Shown here piece by piece: positions 50,887-63,486 of a DNA stretch of 64,000 nt; position 1 is the first letter of the stretch; each line of letters starts with the position of its first letter. The stretch is taken from positions 62,001 through 126,000 of the forward strand of contig NZ_KB899994.1 in assembly GCF_000378505.1 (NCBI RefSeq), written 5' to 3'. The translations under genes were made by a program, and so were the position numbers. The notes under the pieces were generated by a model that made no database searches, was not told where the DNA came from, and saw nothing but the letters and a program-made list of their open reading frames with translations. Source of the DNA: Modicisalibacter luteus DSM 23508. GTDB lineage: Bacteria; Pseudomonadota; Gammaproteobacteria; Pseudomonadales; Halomonadaceae.

Positions 50887-51409
50887 AGCGTCCAATCCCA
50901 CCGCAGGGCACGAGCAGCGCGATGTACCTGCGCGCATTCCGGTTCTATTCATCGCGTTCATGGCCGGCTTCGTACCGCTCTGCCTACTGGCGCTCTGGAT
51001 TCTCATGGCCTCGGTATGGGAGGAGGTTCCTTATCCGCCCAATCCGTTCGCCGGTGAACCGGTGCCGGCCAATATGCCGGAGGTGCCCCAATTACAGGCT
51101 TCCCCTAAAGCCGATCTGGATGCCTTCAATAAGTCGGTGAGTGAGCAGCTGCATGGCCTTGGCTGGGTCGACCGTGAGGCTGGCCGTGTTCACATCCCCA
51201 TCGAGCGTGCCATGCAGTTGCTGGCGGAACGTGGTTTGCCCGAGCGGGGCGCGCATGCCAGCCAAGGCATTAACTTGGAGAAGTCGCCGGTTGGCAAGGG
51301 AGTGGATGCGAGTGTCGAGATGAAGGTGAACGTCTCGGCAGCAGAGGCCGTTGCGGAGCCGGGTGTGGTCGTCGATCCCCGGGTAGGACAGGAGGCAGGG
51401 AATGAATGA
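50879..51409 (+). CDS. Single-span membrane protein between actF and coxB, function unknown
   Basis: 176 residues. A short cytosolic start is followed by one membrane helix (about 21-47) and a periplasmic part. The periplasmic part has a proline-rich linker (PYPPNPFAGEPVP) and a conserved-looking block LHGLGWVDREAGRVHIPIER with AMQLLAERGLPERG. I recall similar GWVD...IPIxRAMxLLxERGLP blocks encoded in other ACIII/oxidase clusters, but no named family. No haem, copper or Fe-S motif is visible. Overlaps actF by 8 and coxB by 8 bases, so it is made together with both complexes and could bridge them. Confidence 0.8.
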   Translation: MSEASNPTAGHEQRDVPARIPVLFIAFMAGFVPLCLLALWILMASVWEEVPYPPNPFAGEPVPANMPEVPQLQASPKADLDAFNKSVSEQLHGLGWVDREAGRVHIPIERAMQLLAERGLPERGAHASQGINLEKSPVGKGVDASVEMKVNVSAAEAVAEPGVVVDPRVGQEAGNE

Positions 51410-52421
51410 TGAGGTGGCACCCTATCTGCCCGAGGTGGAAAAGGGACTGCATCTGATCCCGACGCAGGCGACCGAGCATGCTGGCCAGGTCGATCATCTG
51501 TACTTCGCCCTGGTGGGTGCAAGCGCCATCATTTTGTTAATGGTGGTGGGGCTGATTGCCTTTTTCGGCTTTCGTTACCGGGCGGGAAACAAGACGGCAA
51601 ATCGCTCCAATCTGCCTTCCACTCGTACCGAAAACCGTGTCGAGATTGCTGTACTTGCCGCGATGCTAACGGTATTCATGGGTTTTTTCGCTTGGGCAAC
51701 GACGCTGTATCTCGACGGCTACCGGGGGCCAGAGCCGGCCATGACCATTGACGTCGTCGGTAAGCAGTGGATGTGGAAGATACAGCATCCCGACGGCACG
51801 CGTGAAATCAATGCGCTGCACGTGCCCGTGGATGAGGTCATTCAGCTGCGCGTGACTTCGCAGGATGTCATACACAGTTTTTTTGTGCCGGCGTTCCGCA
51901 TCAAGCGAGATGTGGTGCCGGGTACCGAGAAAACGGCTTGGTTCAGGGCGACCGAACCGGGGGAATATCGGCTGTTCTGCGCCGAGTACTGTGGCAGCTT
52001 CCATTCGCGAATGCTGGGTAAGGTCGTGGTCATGGATCGGGGCGATTACCAGGCTTGGCTGACTCGGCAGGGCTCCGGCCGGACGCTTGCCACCGCCGGT
52101 AAGCAACTGTTCGAGGCACATGGTTGCAGTGGCTGCCACATGGGCAAGTCGAGCGTGCGGGCTCCTTCGCTGGACGGCATCTACGGGCGTAGCGTGGCAC
52201 TCCAGAGCGGCGAGGTGATCCTGGCGGACGAAGCCTATATTCGGGACTCGATCTTGCAGCCCGACAAGCATGTCGCGGCTGGATATGAGCCGATCATGCC
52301 GAGCTTTGCCGGTCAGCTCACGGAGGAGGAAATCTTGCGAATCGTTGCCTATATCAAGTCCCTGCAGCCTGGCGACTGGGTCAAGGCGTCGGTCAATGGA
52401 AATGAAGGAGAAAGCCAATGA
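51402..52421 (+). CDS. coxB: Cytochrome c oxidase subunit II with fused haem c domain (caa3 type)
   Basis: 339 residues. Two N-terminal membrane helices (about 32-56 and 80-105) are followed by a periplasmic cupredoxin with the complete CuA site [12 protein letters not shown] (Cys193, Glu195, Cys197, His201, Met204) and the upstream [17 protein letters not shown] (first CuA histidine). A cytochrome c domain follows, with haem site CSGCH (242-246) and QEPIMPS-like [16 protein letters not shown] (distal Met). The fused haem makes a soluble cytochrome c unnecessary and defines a caa3 oxidase. Overlaps coxA by 4 bases. Confidence 0.96.
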   Translation: MNDEVAPYLPEVEKGLHLIPTQATEHAGQVDHLYFALVGASAIILLMVVGLIAFFGFRYRAGNKTANRSNLPSTRTENRVEIAVLAAMLTVFMGFFAWATTLYLDGYRGPEPAMTIDVVGKQWMWKIQHPDGTREINALHVPVDEVIQLRVTSQDVIHSFFVPAFRIKRDVVPGTEKTAWFRATEPGEYRLFCAEYCGSFHSRMLGKVVVMDRGDYQAWLTRQGSGRTLATAGKQLFEAHGCSGCHMGKSSVRAPSLDGIYGRSVALQSGEVILADEAYIRDSILQPDKHVAAGYEPIMPSFAGQLTEEEILRIVAYIKSLQPGDWVKASVNGNEGESQ

Positions 52422-54031
52422 GCGAAGCCGCGGCCAATCAAGCCAGCGAAAGCTACTTGAGTAGCGGGTGGAGGATTCGCGACTGGCTGCTCACCACTGA
52501 CCATAAACGTGTTGCGTGGCTGTATACGATATCGATTACTGCCTTCTTCTTTCTGGGTGGGCTTGCGGCGCTGGTCATTCGCCTCGAACTGATGACCCCC
52601 GATGGGGATGTGGTCAGTGCCGATGCTTACAATCAGCTGTTCACGATCCACGGCGTCGTGATGGTATGGTTCTTTCTGATCCCATCCATTCCCAATACGT
52701 TGGGCAACTTCTTGCTGCCGTTGATGGTCGGCGCCAAGGATCTCGCCTTTCCAAAGCTCAACCTGATCTCATGGTACATCTATACTGTCGGGGGCTTGTT
52801 CACCATCGCGGCCGTGATTACCAGTGGAGTGGATACCGGGTGGACCTTCTACACGCCGTATTCGACCCAGTTTGCCGATCGGGCAGTCGTGGCGGCGTTG
52901 ACCGGTGTATTCGTGGTGGGGTTCTCGTCGATCGCGACGGGCATCAATTTCATTGTCACAACCCACAAGATGCGTGCGCCGGGGCTGACCTGGTTCCGGC
53001 TACCGCTGTTCGTCTGGGCTAACTATGCCACCAGCCTTGTCATGGTTCTGGCGACACCGGTACTGTCCGCGACCCTGATTCTGCTCATCCTCGAGCGCAT
53101 GATGGGGATCGGTATCTTCGATCCTGCCTTGGGCGGCGATCCCATCCTGTTCCAACACCTGTTCTGGTTCTATTCGCATCCAGCCGTCTACATCATGATT
53201 TTGCCGGGGATGGGGGTCGTATCGGAACTCATTACCTGCTTTTCGCGCAAGACCGTGTTCGGCTACCACGGCATGGCCCTCTCGATTCTGGCTATCTCCG
53301 TGTTTGGCTTCCTGGTATGGGGACACCACATGTTCGTCTCCGGCCAGAGCCTGTATGCCGGGCTGATGTTCTCGCTGTTCTCGTTTTTCGTGGCATTGCC
53401 ATCCGCCATCAAGACCTTCAACTGGACAGCGACCCTGTACAAGGGAAAGCTGATTTTCTCGGCCGTCATGATCTATGCGCTGTCATTCGTCGGTTTGTTC
53501 ACCATTGGCGGGTTCACGGGCATTTTTCTGGCCTCACTGGCCGTCGACGTTCACGTGCATGACACTTACTTCGTGGTCGCGCATTTCCATTACATCATGG
53601 TGGGTAGCATGGTCACGGCCTATATCGGTGGGCTTCACTTCTGGTGGCCAAAAATGACCGGGCGCATGTATCCCGAACTCTGGGCCAAAGTGGCAGCGCT
53701 GGCACTATTCATCGGCTTCAACCTGACGTTTTTCCCCCAGTACCTGATGGGGTATGCCGGTATGCCTCGACGTTACCAGACCTATCCCGAGGACTTTCAG
53801 ATATTGCATGTCATGTCCTCGCTGGGTGCAGGGGTGCTGGCTATCGGCTACCTGCTGCCGTTGGTCTATCTGCTCTGGTCGCTGCGCTGGGGCAAGCGAG
53901 CGCCACCCAATCCATGGCGTGCCGCCGGTTTGGAGTGGCGTACGGACTCGCCACCGCCCAAGCACAATTTCCTGGAGCCGCAAACCGTGACAGGACCTCC
54001 TTATGACTACGACACCATCGACAACAAGTAA
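52418..54031 (+). CDS. ctaD: Cytochrome c oxidase subunit I, A2-type haem-copper
   Basis: 537 residues, about twelve to thirteen membrane helices. The low-spin haem ligand is in [10 protein letters not shown], CuB histidines are H254 and H303-H304 (WGHHMFVSG), and the haem ligands lie in [10 protein letters not shown]. The D-channel glutamate of A1 oxidases (HPEVY) is replaced: the sequence reads [10 protein letters not shown] with Tyr252-Ser253, the signature of A2-class oxidases, which use the Tyr-Ser pair for proton transfer. This agrees with caa3 enzymes such as those of Thermus and Rhodothermus. It overlaps coxC by 29 bases. Confidence 0.97.
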   Translation: MSEAAANQASESYLSSGWRIRDWLLTTDHKRVAWLYTISITAFFFLGGLAALVIRLELMTPDGDVVSADAYNQLFTIHGVVMVWFFLIPSIPNTLGNFLLPLMVGAKDLAFPKLNLISWYIYTVGGLFTIAAVITSGVDTGWTFYTPYSTQFADRAVVAALTGVFVVGFSSIATGINFIVTTHKMRAPGLTWFRLPLFVWANYATSLVMVLATPVLSATLILLILERMMGIGIFDPALGGDPILFQHLFWFYSHPAVYIMILPGMGVVSELITCFSRKTVFGYHGMALSILAISVFGFLVWGHHMFVSGQSLYAGLMFSLFSFFVALPSAIKTFNWTATLYKGKLIFSAVMIYALSFVGLFTIGGFTGIFLASLAVDVHVHDTYFVVAHFHYIMVGSMVTAYIGGLHFWWPKMTGRMYPELWAKVAALALFIGFNLTFFPQYLMGYAGMPRRYQTYPEDFQILHVMSSLGAGVLAIGYLLPLVYLLWSLRWGKRAPPNPWRAAGLEWRTDSPPPKHNFLEPQTVTGPPYDYDTIDNK

Positions 54032-54665
54032 GGCGGTACCCGACGAGCAGTTCGACGACCTGACCCAGCAGCGTCAGGCAGTGTTGATGGGCATGTGGAT
54101 TTTCCTGGCCACCGAGCTGATGTTATTTGGTGGCATATTCACGGCCTTCACCGTCTACCGTTTCGCCTATCCCGACGTATTCGCCGAAGCGGCAACACAT
54201 CTGGATCTCAAGCTGGGCACCCTGAATACAGTGCTGCTTGTCACTAGCAGCCTGTTCATGGCGTTGGCGGAGCGGGCCGTCAACGCCGAGCGGCGTCGGC
54301 TGACCCTTACCTTCCTGCTCGTCACGATATCTATCGGTGTGATCTTTCTGGGTATCAAAGGCTACGAGTGGCATCACGAATACACTGAAAAGTTGATGCC
54401 GATCCTGGGGTTGGAGTTCATATATCCAGGTGCGAATCCTGACCGAGCGGAGATGTTCTTCAACTTCTATTACGTCCTGACTGGATTGCATGCCGTGCAC
54501 ATGAGCATGGGGCTCGTCATGCTGACCGTGCTGGTGGTATTCACCATGCGCTGGCGCGATCCCCCTCGGCTGGGTCGCCAGATTCAGATCAACGGGCTTT
54601 ACTGGGCCTTCGTGGATGTCGTCTGGGTCTTCATATTCACGACTCAATATCTGCTGCGCGCATAA
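54003..54665 (+). CDS. ctaE: Cytochrome c oxidase subunit III
   Basis: 220 residues with five hydrophobic segments. Family stretches: [21 protein letters not shown] (first helices), [43 protein letters not shown] with the conserved HxxH-like region, and [21 protein letters not shown] at the C-terminus. The ATG at 54003, preceded by AGGACCTCC, lies inside the end of ctaD. Confidence 0.95.
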   Translation: MTTTPSTTSKAVPDEQFDDLTQQRQAVLMGMWIFLATELMLFGGIFTAFTVYRFAYPDVFAEAATHLDLKLGTLNTVLLVTSSLFMALAERAVNAERRRLTLTFLLVTISIGVIFLGIKGYEWHHEYTEKLMPILGLEFIYPGANPDRAEMFFNFYYVLTGLHAVHMSMGLVMLTVLVVFTMRWRDPPRLGRQIQINGLYWAFVDVVWVFIFTTQYLLRA

Positions 54666-54679
54666 AGGAGGGCTGCACT

Positions 54680-56847
<2,168 letters not shown>

Positions 56848-56866
56848 TCACCGGGCGAGATGAACA

Positions 56867-58930
56867 TTATGCCGCTTCGGTCTGTGATAGTCGGACGTAA
56901 TCGAGCAGAATTTCGGCGCTTTCTACGATTTGTGCACGATCAATAGGCTCGCTGTCTTCACCTTCGGCAGTCTGTTCGGCCTCTTCTTCCCGGGCATCGA
57001 TCCAGTTTTCCAGCGGGTCCAACCCCAGGGCCTGACGACGCTGGTTTTCCAGAGAAAGCTGCTCATTTTCCTGAGCATCCATTTCGCGCTGGCGCTGTTC
57101 GCGGTTGAGACTGATCGAGGTCTGCTGCTCACGAAGCTGCTTGATCAGTGCTGCTTGGCGTTCCAGGTAAGTGAAGTTGGGTTCGTTGGCGATGCGCGCT
57201 TCATGGAGGTTTTCCAGTGTTTCCAGATAGCGTTTGGGTTCACCGTATTGGCGATATTGCACGGAGCGAACCGTGTCCCAAGGCAGGGCATTTTCGAGAC
57301 TACTTTCGCCGATCACGTCCGGATCGACCAGGCTGGGAAACAGCAAGTCGGGATAAACGCCACGGTGCTGGGTGCTTTCGCCAGTAATGCGATAGAACTT
57401 GGCCCGAGTCAGCTTGATTTGTCCATGGCTCAGGTCGTTCAGCGTCTGCACGGTGCCCTTCCCGAAAGTGCGGCTTCCGATGACGAGCCCGCGGCCATAG
57501 TCCTGAATGGCTCCGGCGAAGATTTCCGAAGCGGATGCCGACAGGCGATTGACCAGTACGGCCAAGGGGCCTGAGTACAAGCTGCCGCTGTCGGTATCGC
57601 CGTACAGGCTGATACGCCCCTGAGCATCCCGAACCTGGACGGTCGGGCCTCGGTCGATGAACAGACCGATCAGTGAATTGGCTTCCTGCAACGCGCCGCC
57701 GCCATTATTGCGCAGGTCCAGCACGATACCCTCGACACCGGCGGCCTTGAGCTTTTCGACTTCCTTGGCCACGTCGCGGGTAGTACTTCGGTAATCCTCT
57801 TCACCCGCCTGCCAGGCATCGAAATCGACGTAGAAGGTCGGAATGTCGATCACCCCGATACGATGCTCGCCATCGTCACGGGTCACTGTAATTATTTCGC
57901 TGTTGGCAGCCTGGTCTTCAAGCTTAACCGTGTCTCGCACGATCTTGACGACGTGGGAGCGAGTTACGTCAACAGCCTTGGCGGGAATAATATCCAGTCG
58001 GACAGTCGAGCCCTTGGGACCTCGGATCAGATCCACGACCTCATCGAGCCGCATGCCGACGACATTGGTAATTGGGCCTTCCTCGCCCTGACCCACGCCA
58101 ACGATGCGATCCGCCGGTTGCAGCACGCCACTCTTGTCGGCCGGCCCTCCCGGGACCAGGCTGGAGACCTTCACATACTCGCCTTCGGCCTGTAGCAGGG
58201 CACCGATACCTTCGAGTGATAGACGCATCTGGATATCGAAGGACTCTCCCTGACGCGGCGACAGGTACTCGGTGTGAGGATCGGTGGTGCTGGTAACGCC
58301 TGCCATGAACAGACCGAACACGTCTTCGGAGTTGGTCTGGCGAATACGTGTCAATTGACTGGCGTAGCGATCATGTAGTGTCTCCTCGATCGCCTCCGGG
58401 GTCTGACCACTCAGCTCAAGCGACAGAGCGGCATTCTTGAGCCGTTTTGTCCAAAGCGTATCCAGTGCCGACTCGCTACCCGGCCAAGGTTCGTCGCTAC
58501 GTTCGACGGCCAGCCGCTCGCTGGTGGTGTAATCGAAATTCAGGCCGGCATCAATCTCGTCGATGAGCCACTCCAGGCGACTCTCCACGCGCTGCTGGTA
58601 GACATTGTAGAACTCATAGACACGCTCCAGCTCGCCTTCCTCTAGGGCGTCATCGAGACTCGTCTGCAAATCGCTGAACCGGCTGATGTCTCGCTGGATC
58701 ATATAGGCACGCTGGGAATCCAGGACCTCAAGGAACTGGTCGAATGCGCGCTCCGACCAAGCGTCGTTGAGGTCGACATCGGCATAGTGGCCATACCGAA
58801 GCGATTCTGCGACCTCGGTCGCGGCCTGACGCTGGTCATCGGTAGGGCTGAGATCCGCAAGTGCCGGAGCACTCAGCACGGCCAGAAACGAAACGAAGAT
58901 AGCGCGCCGAGTGGCTGCTGTCAGGCTCAT
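56867..58930 (-). CDS. prc: Tail-specific periplasmic protease Prc
   Basis: 687 residues from the ATG at 58930; ATG 58954 and GTG 58960 upstream are in frame. Signal peptide with a basic MSLTAATRR start ends SAPALA. An N-terminal helical domain precedes a PDZ domain (about 230-320, starting GIGALLQAEGEYVKVSSLVPGGPAD). The S41 protease core follows, with GIVLDLRNNGGGALQEA, the nucleophilic serine in RLSASASEIFAG and the general-base lysine in SRTFGKGTVQTLNDL. A charged C-terminal domain (EENEQLSLENQRR region) ends the protein. It degrades SsrA-like C-terminal tails and processes envelope proteins. Confidence 0.96.
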   Translation of the reverse strand: MSLTAATRRAIFVSFLAVLSAPALADLSPTDDQRQAATEVAESLRYGHYADVDLNDAWSERAFDQFLEVLDSQRAYMIQRDISRFSDLQTSLDDALEEGELERVYEFYNVYQQRVESRLEWLIDEIDAGLNFDYTTSERLAVERSDEPWPGSESALDTLWTKRLKNAALSLELSGQTPEAIEETLHDRYASQLTRIRQTNSEDVFGLFMAGVTSTTDPHTEYLSPRQGESFDIQMRLSLEGIGALLQAEGEYVKVSSLVPGGPADKSGVLQPADRIVGVGQGEEGPITNVVGMRLDEVVDLIRGPKGSTVRLDIIPAKAVDVTRSHVVKIVRDTVKLEDQAANSEIITVTRDDGEHRIGVIDIPTFYVDFDAWQAGEEDYRSTTRDVAKEVEKLKAAGVEGIVLDLRNNGGGALQEANSLIGLFIDRGPTVQVRDAQGRISLYGDTDSGSLYSGPLAVLVNRLSASASEIFAGAIQDYGRGLVIGSRTFGKGTVQTLNDLSHGQIKLTRAKFYRITGESTQHRGVYPDLLFPSLVDPDVIGESSLENALPWDTVRSVQYRQYGEPKRYLETLENLHEARIANEPNFTYLERQAALIKQLREQQTSISLNREQRQREMDAQENEQLSLENQRRQALGLDPLENWIDAREEEAEQTAEGEDSEPIDRAQIVESAEILLDYVRLSQTEAA

Positions 58931-59055
58931 CAATAGAAGCACTCCCGGATTCATGTACACTCATTTCCCTAAGTGACCGACGCAGGCGATGCATGGACGC
59001 CGGCCAGCCATTGTAGCAGCCTGTGTCGCCATACACAGACCTTGCGAGGATAAAC

Positions 59056-60354
59056 ATGCCCCACGACCCTACTCTCGAACGGTTATTGTCTTTTCTTCAG
59101 CGCTCACCGACGCCATGGCACGCGACCCAGAACATGGTGCAGCGTCTTGAACAGGCCGGTTACCGTCATCTCGACGAGACCCAACCCTGGTCGCTCTCAC
59201 CGGGAGATCGCATCGTCGTGACGCGAAACGACTCCTCGGTCATTGCGCTGCAGTTGCCCGAGAGTGGACTCGATGCATTGCGCATGATTGGCGCCCATAC
59301 CGACAGCCCGGGGTTACGCCTCAAGCCCAATGCCCCGATTATCGGGCGCAACTGGTTGCAATTGGGCGTGGAAGTCTACGGTGGCGCATTGCTGGCACCC
59401 TGGTTTGACCGAGATCTCGGACTGGCCGGCCGCGTCCATGTGAGACGCAATGACGGTCGACTGCAGGGGGTGTTGATCAATGTCGACCGCCCCGTGGCGA
59501 CCGTGCCCAGTCTGGCGATTCATCTGGACCGCGAAGCCAATAACGGGCGGGCCCTTAACGCCCAGACTCAGATGGCCCCAGTCTTCCTTCAAGGCGGCGA
59601 GCATAACGATCTACAGCGGCTAATCAAGCGTTGGCTATACGAACAGCATAAACTGGAAAACGTCGATATTCTCGATTTTGAGCTATGTCTCTACGATACG
59701 CAGCCCCCGGCCTGTATCGGGGTCGATGGCGAGCTTATCGCCAGTGCCCGCCTGGATAACCTGTTGTCCTGTTTCATTGGCATGGAAGCTTTGCTGGATT
59801 GCGATGGTTCCCAGGGAGCGGTACTCGTTGCCACCGATCATGAGGAGGTGGGTAGTGCCAGCACATCCGGGGCCCAAGGGCCGTTTCTTGCCGACGTTCT
59901 ACGCCGTGTCCATGCTCAACTTGGCAGCGAGGGCGAAGAAGGGTGGATTCGTCTGATCCAATCCTCTCGCATGATCTCTTGCGATAATGCGCATGCCCTG
60001 CATCCCAATTTTGTCGATAAGCATGATCCGGCGCATGGTCCAGCCATTAATGGGGGCCCGGTCATCAAAGTCAATGCCAATCAGCGCTATGCGACCAACA
60101 GTACGACCTCGGCGCTATTCCGCGATATCTGTCATGAAGTCGGCGTACCGGTCCAAACGTTCGCGACCCGCGCCGACATGGGGTGTGGGAGTACGATTGG
60201 GCCGATCACGGCCACCCAGCTCGGCGTGCCCACCTTGGATGTCGGCGTACCACAATGGGCCATGCATTCGATTCGAGAAACCGCCGGGAGCAAGGACCCG
60301 GGCTACCTGATCCGAGCGCTGATTGCATTTCTGAATCGCCGCGCCCTTGACTGA
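59056..60354 (+). CDS. apeB: M18 family aminopeptidase
   Basis: 432 residues from the ATG at 59056 (GAGGAT upstream). Zinc peptidase of the aspartyl aminopeptidase family. Metal and catalytic motifs: GAHTDSPGLRLKPN (first His and catalytic Asp), ASARLDNLLSCFIGMEALL (bridging Asp), ATDHEEVGSASTSGAQGPF (Glu-Glu pair), CDNAHALHPNF, and MGCGSTIGPITATQLGVPTLDVG with a C-terminal MHSIRET histidine. Cytosolic, no signal peptide. Divergent from prc and convergent with rne. Confidence 0.96.
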   Translation: MPHDPTLERLLSFLQRSPTPWHATQNMVQRLEQAGYRHLDETQPWSLSPGDRIVVTRNDSSVIALQLPESGLDALRMIGAHTDSPGLRLKPNAPIIGRNWLQLGVEVYGGALLAPWFDRDLGLAGRVHVRRNDGRLQGVLINVDRPVATVPSLAIHLDREANNGRALNAQTQMAPVFLQGGEHNDLQRLIKRWLYEQHKLENVDILDFELCLYDTQPPACIGVDGELIASARLDNLLSCFIGMEALLDCDGSQGAVLVATDHEEVGSASTSGAQGPFLADVLRRVHAQLGSEGEEGWIRLIQSSRMISCDNAHALHPNFVDKHDPAHGPAINGGPVIKVNANQRYATNSTTSALFRDICHEVGVPVQTFATRADMGCGSTIGPITATQLGVPTLDVGVPQWAMHSIRETAGSKDPGYLIRALIAFLNRRALD

Positions 60355-60380
60355 TCGGGCAATTCATTAGTCCATTCGTG

Positions 60381-60411
60381 CAAGCGCCCGCAGTAAATCT
60401 GCGGGCGCTTG
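60381..60411. terminator. Terminator between convergent apeB and rne
   Basis: CAAGCGCCCGCAG (60381-60393) pairs perfectly with CTGCGGGCGCTTG (60399-60411), loop TAAAT. T-rich sequence follows on both strands only weakly. Confidence 0.75.
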
Positions 60412-60435
60412 GCGTTGGTTTCCTTGATAGCCTGG

Positions 60436-63400
60436 TTACTGGCTATTTTCGGTCTGGTTTTGCTGTTGGCGACGCTGCTCTCGGGGGTCGTTATGAGCAC
60501 GACGGCGACGACGGCTGCTTTTCGCCTCTGCCGGTGTCTCTTCGGCAGCAGCTGGTTCATTTACGGGCAAGGCGCCGTCATCGTTGCTCTCCACCACCGG
60601 CAGCGACTCCGGAGGCTCGGCCTGGGAAACTCCGCCAGCATCCTCCTGGCTTGCGGATGCCTTGGGTTCTTCCGATTCTACCTGTTCCGAAGTCTTGGCA
60701 TCGCTAACTGTCTGAGATGCGCCGCTATTGGTCTCCGAGGAGGATGGCTCGCTTGCGTCGGCGACAGTTGGCGTGACTTCGGTCTGCACTGGCGGGTTAT
60801 TAGATATCTCCGCCTCTGTCGCGACAGGCAGCGTATCGCTCGCTGACGCTTGTGAATCGGCAGAGTCAGGTGTCGAAGCCGTGGTGACTTCCGTCATGCC
60901 GGCGGAATCGGAGGGGGACGCTGTTGCGCGCTCCTTTCGCTCGGCACGAGGGGCTTTTCTGCGGGAGTTACGTGGCTTGCTCTCGCCTCCAGTGGCCTGA
61001 GGCTTGGCAAAAGCAGCACGCTCAGCCGTGGCGGCTACCTTGGGTTCGTCGGCATCTTCGTCGCTCGCCTGTGGCTGAGGCGCAGGGGTCTCGGGCGTCT
61101 CGTCAGCCGGCTTCCGTCCCTTGGACTCCTGAGCAGGTGCCGCCGGTGTTTCGGCCGGGGCCGGTTCGGCATCTTTCTGTACACCGGTTTCCTGGGCGTC
61201 GGCTCCGGCCTGAGCTGCCTCGGCCTGCAGACGTTCCTGTTCGGTGACCGCTTGCGGGTTCAAGGCATGCTTGCGTGAACGCTGTCGTGGATTGTTGCGT
61301 GTACGCTTGGGCTTACCATCGCCATCCTCAGCCGTATCCTTGCCGACCTGTTCCGGAGCAGTCTGCGGCTTACGAGTGTCCTTGTCATCGCGGAGCTTGG
61401 TGTCTTCGCGCTGTGGCTTGGTGTCCTCGCGTTGCGGCTTGCCCTCAGGTTTGTCGCTCTTGCTCTTGGCGGGCTGACGGTTACCGTTCTGCGATTCCTC
61501 CTGGCGAGACTTGTTGCGCTGTGGTTTGCCTTCGGCTTTGCCACGGCTGGGCTTGCCGTTGCGGCTATCCTCGTCCTGGCGCGCGTTACTCCGTGACGCC
61601 GGCTTATCTTCACGTGTGTCGTCTCGGGTTTCATTTCGACGACGGCGGTTGCCTCCATTGCGGTTGGAGTGGCGGGCTTCGCTCTCCTCCTTGGAGGGGG
61701 TTGAGCGGTTCACATCCGATTCGGCTGTTGCCTCACGCTGTGCCGTGGATGCCGGAGCCCTTTCCTCGGTACCGCCAAGCAGCTTGCTGACGCCTTTGAA
61801 AAGGCGTGAGAGCAGTCCGTTCGGCGCTTGTTGCCCTGCGGCCGGAGCGGGATCGTTCGATTGTTGCAACGAGGCCGGTGCGGGTGCAGCGTGGGTCACC
61901 GTCTTGACGGCGGCTTCGGTGCGCTGAATCGGCTTGCCGAAGGTGCTTTCGGGTTCCTTGCCGACTTCGGTCTCGGTGGATATTTCGAAGCTGGACTTAG
62001 CTTCATCATCGTCTTCCAGATGATCGTCACGCAGACGCTGGACATCGTAATGCGGCGTGTCCATGTCCGGGCTGGGAAGCAGAACGACGCGAACCCCTTG
62101 GCGGCGTTCGATATCGGCCAGCGTGGCACGCTTCTCGTTGAGTAGGTAGGTAGCAACCGGAACCGGCAGTATGGCGCGAATCTGTGCGCTACGTTCCTTC
62201 ATGGCCTCTTCTTCGATCAAGCGCATGATCGATAGCGACATGGAGCGAACGTCGCGAATGGTGCCTTGGCCATCGCAGCGCGGGCAGACCACACCGCTGG
62301 TTTCTCCCAGCGAAGGGCGCAGGCGTTGGCGAGACATTTCCATCAGGCCGAAGCGCGAAATGCGTCCGATCTGGACGCGAGCACGGTCCAGCTTGAGCGC
62401 ATCGCGGACGCGATTCTCGACTTCACGCTGATTGCGGGCCGGCGACATGTCGATGAAGTCGATAACTACCAGGCCGCCGATGTCACGCAGGCGCAGCTGG
62501 CGGGCAATCTCATCGGCCGCTTCCAGGTTGGTCTGCAGGGCGGTTTCCTCGATATCGCTGCCGCGTGTGGCGCGTGCCGAGTTGATATCGATTGAGACCA
62601 GGGCCTCGGTGTGGTCAATCACTACTGAGCCACCGGAAGGTAGCTTGACTTCGCGCTGGTAGGCGGTCTCGATCTGGCTCTCGATCTGGAAGCGCGAGAA
62701 CAGCGGTACGTCATCGGCGTACAGCTTGATCTTCTGCTGATAGGAGGGCATCACCTGGCGAATGAAGCCAAGAGCCTCCTGGTGTACCTCGGGGCTGTCG
62801 ATCAAGACTTCGCCGATATCCTGGCGCAGGTAATCGCGCATGGCGCGAATAATGACATTGGATTCGCGGTAGATCAGGAATGGTGCGGGACGCTTGCCGG
62901 CTTCCTCGGTGATCGCCTCCCACACCTGGACCAAGTAGTCCAAGTCCCACTGGAGCTCTTCGGCACTGCGCCCAATGCCCGCTGTGCGCACGATGACACC
63001 CATGCGGTCGGGCAGGGTGAGCTGACCCATGGCATCCTTGAGCTGAGTGCGCTCTTCGCCTTCGATGCGCCGCGAGATGCCCCCGGCACGAGGGTTGTTG
63101 GGCATCAACACCAAGAAACGCCCGGCCAGGCTGATGAAGGTGGTCAGGGCCGCACCCTTGTTGCCGCGCTCTTCCTTGTCCACCTGGACAATGACTTCCT
63201 GGCCTTCCTTGATCACCTCTTTGATGTTGGGTCGGCCGTTGGGCTCTTTGCTGAAATACTCTCTGGCGATTTCCTTGAGAGGCAGGAATCCGTGGCGCTC
63301 GGCACCGAAGTCGACGAAGGCGGCTTCGAGAGAGGGTTCGACGCGGGTGATCTTGCCGCGATAGATATTGGCTTTTTTCTGTTCCCGGGCGCCGGATTCG

Positions 63401-63486
63401 ATGTCCAGATCGTAAAGGCGTTGACCGTCGACCAGTGCGACGCGCAGCTCTTCGGGCTGGGTCGCATTGATGAGCATCCGTTTCAT
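60436..63486 (-). CDS. rne: Ribonuclease E
   Basis: 1016 residues. Endoribonuclease that starts mRNA decay and processes rRNA and t[24 protein letters not shown] start; S1 domain (about 38-120, [24 protein letters not shown]); 5'-sensor region; catalytic DNase I-like part with [21 protein letters not shown] (first catalytic Asp) and [21 protein letters not shown] (second); Zn-link CPRCDGQG near 404. The C-terminal half (from about 520) is disordered and rich in R, K, E and Q, with a short tandem PQREDTK repeat, fitting a degradosome scaffold and RNA-binding region. ATG at 63486. The upstream 500 bases are free of genes, as expected for a long autoregulatory leader. Confidence 0.97.
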   Translation of the reverse strand: MKRMLINATQPEELRVALVDGQRLYDLDIESGAREQKKANIYRGKITRVEPSLEAAFVDFGAERHGFLPLKEIAREYFSKEPNGRPNIKEVIKEGQEVIVQVDKEERGNKGAALTTFISLAGRFLVLMPNNPRAGGISRRIEGEERTQLKDAMGQLTLPDRMGVIVRTAGIGRSAEELQWDLDYLVQVWEAITEEAGKRPAPFLIYRESNVIIRAMRDYLRQDIGEVLIDSPEVHQEALGFIRQVMPSYQQKIKLYADDVPLFSRFQIESQIETAYQREVKLPSGGSVVIDHTEALVSIDINSARATRGSDIEETALQTNLEAADEIARQLRLRDIGGLVVIDFIDMSPARNQREVENRVRDALKLDRARVQIGRISRFGLMEMSRQRLRPSLGETSGVVCPRCDGQGTIRDVRSMSLSIMRLIEEEAMKERSAQIRAILPVPVATYLLNEKRATLADIERRQGVRVVLLPSPDMDTPHYDVQRLRDDHLEDDDEAKSSFEISTETEVGKEPESTFGKPIQRTEAAVKTVTHAAPAPASLQQSNDPAPAAGQQAPNGLLSRLFKGVSKLLGGTEERAPASTAQREATAESDVNRSTPSKEESEARHSNRNGGNRRRRNETRDDTREDKPASRSNARQDEDSRNGKPSRGKAEGKPQRNKSRQEESQNGNRQPAKSKSDKPEGKPQREDTKPQREDTKLRDDKDTRKPQTAPEQVGKDTAEDGDGKPKRTRNNPRQRSRKHALNPQAVTEQERLQAEAAQAGADAQETGVQKDAEPAPAETPAAPAQESKGRKPADETPETPAPQPQASDEDADEPKVAATAERAAFAKPQATGGESKPRNSRRKAPRAERKERATASPSDSAGMTEVTTASTPDSADSQASASDTLPVATEAEISNNPPVQTEVTPTVADASEPSSSETNSGASQTVSDAKTSEQVESEEPKASASQEDAGGVSQAEPPESLPVVESNDDGALPVNEPAAAEETPAEAKSSRRRRRAHNDPREQRRQQQNQTENSQ

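Noticed and set aside
61400-61450. Repetitive DNA within rne as a separate repeat element
   Set aside because: It encodes two copies of PQREDTK in the disordered tail of RNase E and needs no further explanation.
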